From positions 1-8,981 of the forward strand of contig JAQUUS010000048.1 in assembly GCA_028693775.1 (NCBI GenBank): a stretch of DNA of 8,981 nucleotides. Direction: 5' to 3'. The notes beneath the pieces were generated by a model that worked only from the letters and a program-made list of their open reading frames with translations, did no database searches and was not told where the DNA came from. Shown in pieces: positions 1 to 6,701 of this stretch (positions are counted from its first letter, which is position 1; each line of letters begins with the position of its first letter). This stretch comes from Alphaproteobacteria bacterium. Lineage in GTDB: Bacteria; Pseudomonadota; Alphaproteobacteria; UBA9219. Both the position numbers and the translations under genes were made by a program.

Positions 1-339
1 GGCTTGATGCAGGGCGCTCAGCCTATTGTGGTCGCTTCGGATTTTCTGGACAGGCGCAGGGATGCCGTTGCTGCGGTTTTGCGCGCTTTTGCGCGCGGCT
101 CGGCTTTTATTCTTTCCAATCCTACGGACGCGGCGGTTCTCGCTGCGAAGGAGGCCAGCTTGCCCGCTCCTTTGCTGGTCAAGGTTTTTGCCAAGCAGTC
201 GTTTGGGCCTCAGATGGGCGGGGCCGACGTTGCCGAGCTTGAAAAGGCCGAACGCTATATGCGCAAGACCGGGCTTTTGAGATCGGCGGTCGATGTCGGC
301 GCGTGGATCGACCGTTCGGCGGCAGAGGTGAAAAAATGA
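1..339 (+). CDS. ABC transporter substrate-binding protein, C-terminal part (nitrate/sulfonate/taurine type)
   Basis: This is the 3' end of a gene that enters from the left edge, so its true start and signal peptide are outside the window. The 112 visible residues resemble the C-terminal lobe of periplasmic binding proteins of the SsuA/TauA/NMT1-like family. They contain a helix with 'RDAVAAVLRAFARG', then 'ILSNPTDAAVLAAKE', and an end region with 'MRKTGLLRSAVDVGAWID', the usual order of helices in this family. The protein would capture the substrate in the periplasm and deliver it to the permease encoded next. Its TGA stop (337-339) overlaps the permease ATG (336-338) as ATGA, a sign of translational coupling in one operon. 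The substrate cannot be told from this fragment: sulfonate, taurine, nitrate or a pyrimidine precursor are all possible. The family call rests on the fragment together with its neighbours. Confidence 0.85.
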   Translation, partial: GLMQGAQPIVVASDFLDRRRDAVAAVLRAFARGSAFILSNPTDAAVLAAKEASLPAPLLVKVFAKQSFGPQMGGADVAELEKAERYMRKTGLLRSAVDVGAWIDRSAAEVKK

Positions 340-1118
340 AGGGCAGGCGGTCGCCGGTTTTTGCGAAGATCTCTTCGCTGGTTCTTTATGTCTTTCTTCC
401 TTTTGCTTTGCTTGCTCTTTGGCAGGGGCTTTTTGCGCTCGGGGTTGTCCGGCCTCTTTTGCTGCCGCCGCCGACGCGCATTGCGGCGGCTTTTGCCGAG
501 CTTTTGGGCAACGGCGATTTGCTGCGCCATCTGGGGATCAGCATGCTTCGCGTTTGCGAGGGCTTTTTGGCCGCTGCGGCGTTGGGGATCGGGCTCGGCA
601 TTGCTTTGGGGCTTTCGCGCACGCTCGAGAAAAGCCTCGATCTCGTTATTCAGCTTATGAAGCCTATTCCTCCTATTGCCTGGGTTCCTTTGACCATTCT
701 TTGGTTCGGGATCGGCGAGGAGAGCAAGGTTTTTATTATTTTCCTCGGTGCGTTCTTTCCGATCCTCATGAATACCATCGACGGGATCAGGCAGACCGAC
801 GTCAGGTTCGTGGAGGTTGCTCGCGTGTTTGAGACGTCGCGGTGGCGGTTCGTCTCGCGCGTCGTTTTGCCCGGCGCTTTGCCGTCCATCATGACCGGGC
901 TGCGCTTCGGTATGATGGTCGCGTGGATGTGCGTGGTCGCCGCAGAACTCGTTGCCGCTTCAAGCGGGATCGGCTTTTTGATCATGGATGCGCGCCAGAT
1001 GATGCAGACGGATCAGGTTTTTGTTGGGATGATTACGATTGGTGCGACCGGCAAGCTTCTTGACGTTGTTTTGCGAAAAATCGAGCGGCGGCTTATTGCA
1101 TGGAAGGTTGAGTTTTGA
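336..1118 (+). CDS. ABC transporter permease (SsuC/TauC-like, BPD_transp_1 family)
   Basis: This is a 260-residue inner-membrane permease that would form the translocation channel for the substrate brought by the upstream binding protein. Hydrophobic segments lie near residues 13-37, 75-93, 105-125, 131-147, 189-207 and 226-247, matching the roughly six-helix layout of the family. The cytoplasmic EAA loop, which docks to the ATPase, is clear at residues 160-183 ('EVARVFETSRWRF' followed by 'VVLPGALP'). Length is normal for SsuC/TauC relatives. I chose ATG 336 because it overlaps the upstream stop as ATGA and has a purine-rich 'AGAGGTG' a few bases upstream. A GTG at 303 in the same frame would extend the protein 11 residues into the previous gene and is less likely. 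The stop (TGA 1116-1118) abuts the ATPase start. Family assignment is firm; substrate is unknown. Confidence 0.93.
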   Translation: MKGRRSPVFAKISSLVLYVFLPFALLALWQGLFALGVVRPLLLPPPTRIAAAFAELLGNGDLLRHLGISMLRVCEGFLAAAALGIGLGIALGLSRTLEKSLDLVIQLMKPIPPIAWVPLTILWFGIGEESKVFIIFLGAFFPILMNTIDGIRQTDVRFVEVARVFETSRWRFVSRVVLPGALPSIMTGLRFGMMVAWMCVVAAELVAASSGIGFLIMDARQMMQTDQVFVGMITIGATGKLLDVVLRKIERRLIAWKVEF

Positions 1119-1120
1119 CG

Positions 1121-1882
1121 ATGAGCTCACGGAATGTATTTGCCGGGTTGACCGTTGACGGGGTTTCAAAGACGTTTCGAAACGCGAAAAAGTCCGTTCA
1201 TGTTTTGCGCGATGTTTCTTTGAAGGTCGAGGCGGGAAGCATCGCTTGCATTGTCGGCAAGTCGGGGTGCGGCAAGAGTACGCTTTTGCGGGTTATTGCG
1301 GGGCTGGAGACGGATTATGACGGGACGGTGACGCTTTCAGGCTCCGTTTTGCGCGGGCCGGGGCGCGACAGGGGCGTTGTTTTTCAGGAGCCGCGCCTTT
1401 TGCCGTGGCTCTCGGTGGAGGGCAATATCGCTTTCGCGCTTCAGGGGTTGACGCCTTTTGAGAAAAGGCGGCGCGTGCTTCGCTATTTGAAAAAAGTCGG
1501 GCTTACCAAATCAGCGCGCAGCTATCCGCATCAGCTCTCGGGCGGCATGGCTCAGCGGGTCGCCATTGCTCGCGGGCTTGTGAACCAGCCAAAGGTTTTA
1601 TTGCTCGACGAGCCTTTCGGCGCGCTCGACGCTTTGACGCGGATTCAGATGCAGCAGGAGACGCTTCGGCTTTGGGAGGCTTTGCGGCCCACCATGGTGA
1701 TGGTGACGCACGATATCGATGAGGCCATATTCCTTGGGGATCAGGTTATTGTGATGTCGGCTGGTCCAAAGACGATCAGGAAAAAGCTTTCGGTGACGCT
1801 TCCACGGCCGCGCGACAGGAATAGTCCTGAATTCGCTGCCTTGCGCAGAGAGATCCTTGCCGAATTTTTCGTCGATGCCTAG
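1121..1882 (+). CDS. ABC transporter ATP-binding protein (SsuB/TauB-like)
   Basis: This is the cytoplasmic ATPase of the importer, 253 residues from ATG 1121. All nucleotide-binding motifs are present: Walker A 'GKSGCGKST' (46-54), Q-loop Gln89 in 'FQEPRLLPW', signature 'LSGGMAQ' (139-145), Walker B 'VLLLDEP' (159-165) with catalytic Glu164, D-loop 'GALD', and switch His197 in 'MVTHD'. The 'EPRLLPW' and 'DEPFGALD' wording is typical of the nitrate/sulfonate/taurine subfamily. The start is ambiguous. A TTG at 1115 overlaps the permease stop as TTGA and sits 7 bases after GGAAGG (1102-1107). ATG 1121 is 13 bases from that Shine-Dalgarno but is the stronger codon. The two choices differ by two residues. 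The gene ends 6 bp before the stop of the convergent Hint-domain gene. Confidence 0.95.
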   Translation: MSSRNVFAGLTVDGVSKTFRNAKKSVHVLRDVSLKVEAGSIACIVGKSGCGKSTLLRVIAGLETDYDGTVTLSGSVLRGPGRDRGVVFQEPRLLPWLSVEGNIAFALQGLTPFEKRRRVLRYLKKVGLTKSARSYPHQLSGGMAQRVAIARGLVNQPKVLLLDEPFGALDALTRIQMQQETLRLWEALRPTMVMVTHDIDEAIFLGDQVIVMSAGPKTIRKKLSVTLPRPRDRNSPEFAALRREILAEFFVDA

Positions 1883-1888
1883 CGCCTT

Positions 1889-3661
1889 TTAGATAGGGCC
1901 ATCGTGAAAGAGCACGTTATACTTCCATTCGGGAAGGTATCCTTGCGTTTCATAGCCCGCTTTTTCGGCGGCATAGAGCCGTTCGGTCGCCAGATCATCG
2001 GGAAGGATCGCGCTGTTGCGCGTGCTCCACTGGCTTTGATCCCATTCGCGGTTGTAGGCGAAGCTCGAATCTGCATCGTAGTTGTTGTAGCGCCAATGCG
2101 GATCGGTGTAGTTGGTCGCATCCGTTCCTGACGTCAGGTTCGACGTTGCGTTTGCCGTTTCTGCCGGAATTGCTATGACGTTTGACGTATTGACCGCTGT
2201 CGTTGCGGCGGGCGTGGCGGCCGGATGTACGAGCGATAGCAGGAAATCGGTCGATACGGCTCCGAAGGCCGCTCCGGCAGCTCCGAACATGGCGGCTTTG
2301 CCGAAGGTCGTGACTTTTTCCTTGAGCGTCAATTCGGCGCCTACGGCTTTGCACATTTTGTGCTGGTTTAGTACGGCCAGAGAGCCCGCAAACAGTCCGC
2401 CGAAGGCGGTCGCTGCCGTCAGGTAGCTTTGACCCGCGATCGAGGAGACTTCGGCTCCGGTCATGATGACTTTAAGGGCGATCGCCGAGACGATGCCAAG
2501 GCCCACATCGGGCAAAAAGCCCCATTTTTTTCTGGGCGTTTCGTCGTCGGCCGCTATGGTGATGGGGGGAAGCGACTGTTCTGCTCTGACAGGTTCGGGG
2601 GAGAGGATGTTTTCCTGCTGAAGGTTGGCCAGCGGCGTTAATGCGGGATTGATCTGCGTTTGTTCTTCGGGCGCAGATTCCGGGGCCGGTTCGGGTTCTG
2701 TGTGCTGGACCATCGGATTTCCGGGCTTTGTGGCCAGGAAGTTTGCGAAGAAGACTTCGCTGTTCTTGGCGGGTTTGCCTTTCAGGTTGAGGCGGTAGAG
2801 CTTTGCGCCTGTCGTTTTGTATTCGAAGCCCGCAGGAGCTTTGGGGGCCACGCTGAAGTTTCCGGACACGATTTCGAAATTGTTGTGGATCCGGTCGTAG
2901 ACCAAGTCTCCCGGCTTGAGGTCCTTCAGCTTTGTCCATTCGCCGGAATAGCTTTCGCCGGTATGGCCGTTGCGCATCGCCCAGACTTCCTGATTAGGCG
3001 CCGCTCGCAGCGGCGGCAGCGTTGGCGTTTTGATTTCTTCATTGGGGGTTTTGCGCAGATCGGGATTGTAGGCAAACGTGATTTCCAGCAAGGGGTCGCC
3101 GTAGACCTGATCCTTGCTTTCCAGACTGGCCAGTTTGCGTTCGGCGAAGGTGTTGTTCTCCATGTTCCACATCAGGATAACGTCGTTTTCCTTCAGCTCG
3201 GATACATGGACCATTCCCTTGCCGGCGACATGGATTAGCGACGTTCCGTCAAGATAGCCTTCGTCCGATTGTATCGAGTTCGCCAGTGAGCTGTTGAGCG
3301 CGGTTGCGTCGGCGACAAAGTCTGCGTCGGTCGCCCGTTTGGTATAGCCTTTGTGAGTGCGCGCGATGTTGTAGCCATACAGATCGTAGTGGATGCTCAT
3401 GTTCCGGCTGTCGATGGTCGACCAGCCGATGAGGCGACCTGCTGCGTCTACATGGTCGATTTTGCCAGATGCGTCGCGGATGTAGGAATGCCCGATCCGT
3501 TCGTCGTTTGTGTCCAGGTGCAGGAATTCGTTGCCGGTAAACAGGGTCGTTCCGATGACTTGCGTTCCGTTATAGTGCGTGAATTTACCGGCCGGTTTTT
3601 CTTTGGAATGCGTGACGTTCTGTTCCAGAAATCCGGGATAGATGGGATAAGGGACGATCAT
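1889..3661 (-). CDS. Hint-domain-like membrane protein with apparently inactive Hint fold
   Basis: This is a 590-residue protein of unknown role. Residues 60-100 hold three short repeats of the form D-x-x-G-x-x-I ('DASGKI', 'DAAGRLIG', 'DLYGYNIA'). Residues about 135-312 read as a Hint domain: 'YLDGTSLI' opening, 'VSELKENDVIL', 'EWTKLKDLKPGDLVYDR', then 'LYRLNLKG' and 'VFFANF'. The autoprocessing residues look lost: the first Cys is Gly135, the block-B His is Gln224, and the terminal His-Asn is absent. A Pro/Glu linker follows (319-365), then hydrophobic, Ala/Gly-rich segments (about 384-402, 412-431, 452-477) and a tail rich in Asn, Tyr, Asp and Trp (517-590). No N-terminal signal peptide is evident. 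ATG 3661 has AAGGA at a 6-base spacing and a good promoter upstream. The gene is certainly real; the Hint call comes from hand alignment. Possible roles, such as scaffold or secreted/surface protein, are guesses. Confidence 0.75.
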   Translation of the reverse strand: MIVPYPIYPGFLEQNVTHSKEKPAGKFTHYNGTQVIGTTLFTGNEFLHLDTNDERIGHSYIRDASGKIDHVDAAGRLIGWSTIDSRNMSIHYDLYGYNIARTHKGYTKRATDADFVADATALNSSLANSIQSDEGYLDGTSLIHVAGKGMVHVSELKENDVILMWNMENNTFAERKLASLESKDQVYGDPLLEITFAYNPDLRKTPNEEIKTPTLPPLRAAPNQEVWAMRNGHTGESYSGEWTKLKDLKPGDLVYDRIHNNFEIVSGNFSVAPKAPAGFEYKTTGAKLYRLNLKGKPAKNSEVFFANFLATKPGNPMVQHTEPEPAPESAPEEQTQINPALTPLANLQQENILSPEPVRAEQSLPPITIAADDETPRKKWGFLPDVGLGIVSAIALKVIMTGAEVSSIAGQSYLTAATAFGGLFAGSLAVLNQHKMCKAVGAELTLKEKVTTFGKAAMFGAAGAAFGAVSTDFLLSLVHPAATPAATTAVNTSNVIAIPAETANATSNLTSGTDATNYTDPHWRYNNYDADSSFAYNREWDQSQWSTRNSAILPDDLATERLYAAEKAGYETQGYLPEWKYNVLFHDGPI

Positions 3662-3723
3662 CGTATTTCCTTAAATATTGTTGCGGCGAAACACTTGGCT
3701 ATGAATAGGCTGTAACGTTTTTA

Positions 3724-3752
3724 ATTATATCAATCGGATATATTTTCGGCAA
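3724..3752 (-). promoter_or_regulatory. Sigma70-type promoter for the Hint-domain gene
   Basis: On the minus strand TTGCCG (3752-3747) is followed after exactly 17 bases by a perfect TATAAT (3729-3724). Transcription would start near 3717, giving a leader of about 55 bases before the ATG at 3661. The -10 is 6/6 and the -35 is 4/6 of the consensus at optimal spacing. This is the best promoter match I found in the window. Confidence 0.6.
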
Positions 3753-3802
3753 TCTCGCCTTCATTTCTTCCCTCATTTTAAACAGGTTAGGGAAACATAT
3801 AG

Positions 3803-3818
3803 TTAAGGCTTGCGTAAC
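3803..3818 (+). promoter_or_regulatory. CtrA-like binding site (TTAA-N7-GTAAC)
   Basis: TTAA (3803-3806), seven bases, then GTAAC (3814-3818) matches the full CtrA consensus TTAA-N7-TTAAC at 8 of 9 specified bases. CtrA is the alphaproteobacterial cell-cycle response regulator and is known to act at ftsZ in Caulobacter. The box lies about 270 bp before the ftsZ ATG and about 50 bp behind the -35 of the Hint-gene promoter, so it could act on either gene. A single near-match in AT-rich DNA can arise by chance. Confidence 0.4.
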
Positions 3819-3945
3819 TTCGTTGCTTAATTTTTGCTTCCTATCCTGCCTTTTTTCGGCCTTATTAAATTTGTGTAAACGCTGGTTTTACAATTTACTT
3901 TCACTTCATCGTCTAACCCGCTGCAACGCTTTTTCTTTATCCCTT

Positions 3946-3975
3946 TTGCTAAGCATAAAATCGCTTAAATATATG
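3946..3975 (+). promoter_or_regulatory. Weak candidate ftsZ promoter
   Basis: TTGCTA (3946-3951) and TATATG (3970-3975) are separated by 18 bases; each matches 4 of 6 sigma70 consensus bases. It would start transcription about 105 bp before the ftsZ ATG, just upstream of the GANTC cluster. Other weak pairings exist in this AT-rich stretch, so this is only the best of several poor candidates. Confidence 0.25.
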
Positions 3976-3983
3976 AAATTTCT

Positions 3984-4048
3984 GATTCTTAAAGCGGGTT
4001 TTTGTTGCACGAATCAAAGGAAAAGATTCATATATCGAAAATCGATTC
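3984..4048. promoter_or_regulatory. Cluster of four GANTC (CcrM methylation) sites in front of ftsZ
   Basis: GATTC at 3984, GAATC at 4011, GATTC at 4025 and GATTC at 4044 fall within 65 bp. By hand count the rest of the window has about two dozen GANTC sites in nearly 9 kb, so this is a strong local concentration. GANTC is the target of CcrM, the cell-cycle-regulated adenine methyltransferase of many alphaproteobacteria. In Caulobacter, methylation of such sites supports ftsZ transcription. Function here is inferred from position. Confidence 0.6.
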
Positions 4049-4053
4049 CTTTG
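4015..4053 (+). repeat. 8-bp inverted repeat in the ftsZ leader
   Basis: CAAAGGAA (4015-4022) and TTCCTTTG (4046-4053) are perfect complements separated by 23 bases. They lie 36-74 bp before the ftsZ ATG and overlap three of the GANTC sites. It could be an operator or a weak RNA hairpin. The stem is AT-rich and the loop long, so stability would be poor and the function is unknown. Confidence 0.4.
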
Positions 4054-4088
4054 CGCGCATCTCGCGCACCTAACCTGGAGGTCTATTC

Positions 4089-5852
4089 ATGATCAATCTG
4101 TCGATGGCCGATCCTGAGCACAATTTGCGCCCTCGCCTGACTGTTATCGGCGTCGGCGGTGCAGGCGGCAATGCCATCAACAATATGATCCGTTGCCAGC
4201 TTGAGGGATGCGATTTTATTGCTGCGAATACGGATTCGCAGGCTCTCGCCATGTCTTTGGCCAACCGCAAGATCCAGTTGGGCGTTAACCTTTCTCGCGG
4301 CCTCGGCGCGGGCTCCAAGTCCGATGTCGGCCGCGCCGCTGCGGAAGAGCAAATTAACGATATTATGGCCTGTCTCGAAGGCTCGGATATGCTTTTCGTT
4401 ACTGCCGGTATGGGCGGCGGTACGGGGACGGGCGCTGCTCCCGTTATTGCCCGTGCGGCTCGCGAGTCCGGCATTTTGACCGTCGGCGTTGTGACCAAGC
4501 CTTTCCATTTTGAGGGCAACAACCGTATGCGTCAGGCCGAGTCCGGCATTGCGGATCTTCAGCAGTACGTCGATACGCTGATCGTTATTCCTAACCAGAA
4601 TCTTTTCAGGATCGCCAACGAGCGCACCACATTTGCAGAGGCGTTCCGCCTTGCGGACGAAGTTCTTCATTGCGGCGTTCGCGGCATCACCGATCTGATG
4701 GTTATGCCCGGCTTCATGAATCTCGATTTCGCTGACGTCAAGACCGTTATGGGCGAAATGGGCAAGGCCATGATGGGCACCGGCGAAGCCGAAGGCGACG
4801 ATCGCGCCGTTCATGCCGCAGAGGCCGCCATTTCCAATCCGCTTCTCGACGATGTTTCGATGAAGGGCGCTCGCGGCGTTTTGATTAATATTACGGGCGG
4901 ACTCGATATGACCCTGTTCGAAGTCGATCAGGCTGCCAACCGTATTCGCGAAGAAGTCGATCCGGAGGCTCAGATCAAGGTCGGCTCGACGCTCGGAGAA
5001 TCCCTTGAGGGCAAGATCCGCGTTTCGGTTATTGCCACGGGCATCGATGCGGCCGCTACGCAACGCTCGTCTTCTTCATCCCCATCTTCCTCGCGTACGC
5101 CGTCTCAAAAGCAGCCTCAGGCGAAAACTCAGCCCCAGACGGCTTATGCTCAGCCCGCTTATCCGCAGTCGTCTCATCCTGTGGCTCAGCAGCAGCCCGT
5201 TCAACAGCAGGCGGTTCAGCAACAGCCGGCTTCCTCGCAGACGAGCTACTTTACTATGCCTCAGGCGATTATGCCTCATGCGGACGTTATTCCTCATACC
5301 TCTCCGGTTGAGGCGACGCAGCCGGAACAACAGGCTCAGGCCCCGAAAATTCAGGAGCAGGCCGCTCCTAGAAATACCGCTATCGAGAACGAAGACAAGG
5401 CGCCGGTTGTCGAGAGCAGGGCTGCGGAGCCCGTGGTTGAACAGCCGGAGCGCGAAGTCGAGGAGGTTCGAGAAGAGCCGACTGTTTCGCGCGTGCAGCC
5501 AAAGCCGACTCCTGCGCCCGATGTTCAGGCGCATCGCAGTGCGCGCCCGGCTTCTCCGATGGCTCAGAACGATATGCGGATGACGCAGCTCACGCCGCAA
5601 AGTCAGTCCAGCCCCGCCGATCAGCGCCGTCATCGCAGGGCGGAATCTCTCTTTACGCGCATCACAGGGTTTGGCCTCGTTCGTCCGTCTTCGCAACATC
5701 AGGACGATGAGCTTCATGATCCGAGCATGGGCGACGAGGGAATGGGCGGGCCTCATCTCGATGTCAGGCCTTCGGAGCGCCCGGTTCTTTCGGAGCAGCC
5801 GGACGATTTGCTGGAGATCCCCGCTTTTCTTCGCAGGCAGAGCAATCACTAA
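4089..5852 (+). CDS. ftsZ: Cell division protein FtsZ
   Basis: This is the tubulin-like GTPase that polymerises into the cytokinetic Z-ring; 587 residues. The N-terminal glycine loop 'GVGGAGGNA' (21-29), tubulin signature 'GGGTGTGAAP' (109-118) and the T7 loop 'NLDFADV' (211-217) with catalytic Asp213 and Asp216 are intact. The globular core ends near residue 320. It is followed by a linker of about 250 residues rich in Gln, Pro and Ser, with three QQQ units near 370-385. The last 16 residues contain 'EIPAFLRRQ', the conserved peptide that binds FtsA and other partners. The length exceeds the roughly 380 residues of E. coli FtsZ because of the linker, as is common in alphaproteobacteria. ATG 4089 has GGAGG (4077-4081) at 7-base spacing; Met6 is a less likely start. 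The gene is outside the usual ftsQ-ftsA-ftsZ-lpxC order and ends 12 bp before the convergent hydrolase gene. Confidence 0.99.
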   Translation: MINLSMADPEHNLRPRLTVIGVGGAGGNAINNMIRCQLEGCDFIAANTDSQALAMSLANRKIQLGVNLSRGLGAGSKSDVGRAAAEEQINDIMACLEGSDMLFVTAGMGGGTGTGAAPVIARAARESGILTVGVVTKPFHFEGNNRMRQAESGIADLQQYVDTLIVIPNQNLFRIANERTTFAEAFRLADEVLHCGVRGITDLMVMPGFMNLDFADVKTVMGEMGKAMMGTGEAEGDDRAVHAAEAAISNPLLDDVSMKGARGVLINITGGLDMTLFEVDQAANRIREEVDPEAQIKVGSTLGESLEGKIRVSVIATGIDAAATQRSSSSSPSSSRTPSQKQPQAKTQPQTAYAQPAYPQSSHPVAQQQPVQQQAVQQQPASSQTSYFTMPQAIMPHADVIPHTSPVEATQPEQQAQAPKIQEQAAPRNTAIENEDKAPVVESRAAEPVVEQPEREVEEVREEPTVSRVQPKPTPAPDVQAHRSARPASPMAQNDMRMTQLTPQSQSSPADQRRHRRAESLFTRITGFGLVRPSSQHQDDELHDPSMGDEGMGGPHLDVRPSERPVLSEQPDDLLEIPAFLRRQSNH

Positions 5853-5864
5853 TTTTCGGGCGGC

Positions 5865-6608
5865 CTAGAGAAAGCTTTCTATCGTTTGCCAGAGCAGCTC
5901 AAGGTTTGGCGCGGAGCTGAGAGAGTGGTCGCCGTTCTTTACGAGCGTTAGCCGCAGGTCGTCGCAGGCTATGTGCTCGGCTATGCGGACGGCATGCGTC
6001 CAGGGGACTTCGCGGTCGTCGAAGCCCTGGAGAAGGCTTACGGGACACTTCATTTCAAACGGTTTTCCGAGGATCAGGTGTTTGCGCGATTCCTCGAAAA
6101 AAGCTAACGATATGGGAGCGTTCCGATGCGGCGGCGCTCCGGGTTCGTAGAACTTTTTGTCGCGCATGAGAGCTGCCTTGTCGCTCGGCGTCAGGTGCTT
6201 CCAGATCAGCTCTTCGGTGAAATCAGGCGCTGCGGCTACGCCGATAAAGGCCTTAACGCGTTCGGGGCGCGCTTTTGCAAGCAGCAGCCCAAGCCATCCG
6301 CCCATTGACGAACCTACGACGATTTGCGACCCTTCCGTCAGCTTGTCGATGACTTCGATTGAGTCTTCGAGCCAGCGTCCGATCGTTCCGTTTTCGAAAT
6401 CGCCCTCGGATTGTCCGCATCCACGGTAGTCAAATCGTACGAATGGAACGTCTTTTTCTTGCGCGCGCCTGGACAGGTAGGTGGCTTTCGTTCCTTCCAT
6501 GTTCGAGGCAAAGCCGCTCAGGAAGATTAATCCGGAAAATTTTTTATTTCCTTCTTGCCGTTGGTACGCAAGGCGATTATCCGATACGGGTATGAAATTG
6601 AGGACCAT
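5865..6608 (-). CDS. Alpha/beta hydrolase (ABHD10-like serine hydrolase/thioesterase)
   Basis: This is a 247-residue cytoplasmic protein with a complete alpha/beta hydrolase core and no signal peptide. The strand-turn 'RFDYRGCGQSEG' (58-69) is typical of the fold. The nucleophile elbow is 'GSSMGG' with Ser101, the acid is probably Asp198 in 'QGFDDREVP', and the base is His228 in 'NGDHSLS'. The combined wording, especially the segment 'FENGTIGRWLEDS' before the nucleophile, resembles the ABHD10-like group of small esterases and thioesterases common in alphaproteobacteria. The substrate is unknown. Start ATG 6608 is preceded by a purine-rich GAAGAAAG, a modest ribosome site. The gene is convergent with ftsZ and divergent from the glycosyltransferase-like gene across 93 bp; no operon partner is seen. 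Fold assignment is firm, subgroup moderate. Confidence 0.9.
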   Translation of the reverse strand: MVLNFIPVSDNRLAYQRQEGNKKFSGLIFLSGFASNMEGTKATYLSRRAQEKDVPFVRFDYRGCGQSEGDFENGTIGRWLEDSIEVIDKLTEGSQIVVGSSMGGWLGLLLAKARPERVKAFIGVAAAPDFTEELIWKHLTPSDKAALMRDKKFYEPGAPPHRNAPISLAFFEESRKHLILGKPFEMKCPVSLLQGFDDREVPWTHAVRIAEHIACDDLRLTLVKNGDHSLSSAPNLELLWQTIESFL

Positions 6609-6701
6609 GTTGTTTTCTTTCTTCTCAAACTGCTATTTAATGGTGAGCTGGGCGGCTGCGCTATCCGTAACCTCCTGCAGCGACATAGGTAAATCTGTAA
6701 T

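Larger units (their letters stand above)
3662..4088. other. Divergent AT-rich regulatory region between the Hint gene and ftsZ
   Basis: This is the only gene-free stretch longer than 300 bp. It is clearly more AT-rich than its surroundings. It holds a sigma70-type promoter reading left into the Hint gene (3724-3752), a CtrA-like box (3803-3818), a weak candidate promoter reading right (3946-3975), four GANTC sequences (3984-4048), a small inverted repeat (4015-4053) and the ftsZ Shine-Dalgarno GGAGG (4077-4081). The 89-codon reading frame at 3823-4092 looks accidental. Nothing resembling a tRNA, riboswitch or transposon end is visible. Confidence 0.8.

Noticed and set aside
2660..3238. 192-codon plus-strand frame opposite the Hint gene
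   Set aside because: It is a shadow frame; its sequence resembles no family, while the opposite strand shows a clear Hint-like pattern with a promoter and ribosome site.
3823..4092. 89-codon plus-strand reading frame in the ftsZ upstream region
   Set aside because: It starts without a ribosome site, has an unnatural Leu/Ser/Cys/Phe-rich composition typical of AT-rich non-coding DNA, and runs into the ftsZ start.
4083..5063. 326-codon minus-strand frame opposite ftsZ
   Set aside because: It is a shadow of the strongly biased ftsZ codons. The ftsZ frame is certain and the antisense product has no recognisable domain.
5180..5245. CAG/CAA-rich repeat suggesting an unstable microsatellite
   Set aside because: It encodes the Gln-rich part of the FtsZ linker with mixed codons and no exact tandem unit; low-complexity linkers are normal in this family.
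5869..5880. 12-bp palindrome AGAAAGCTTTCT at the end of the hydrolase gene
   Set aside because: It lies in the last codons of the gene, does not extend, and has no spacer for a hairpin loop; most likely chance.
6671..6680. Strong Shine-Dalgarno-like AGGAGG on the minus strand in the divergent gap
   Set aside because: No start codon lies at a suitable distance; the bases after it lead into a stop, and the hydrolase ATG is some 60 bp further on.
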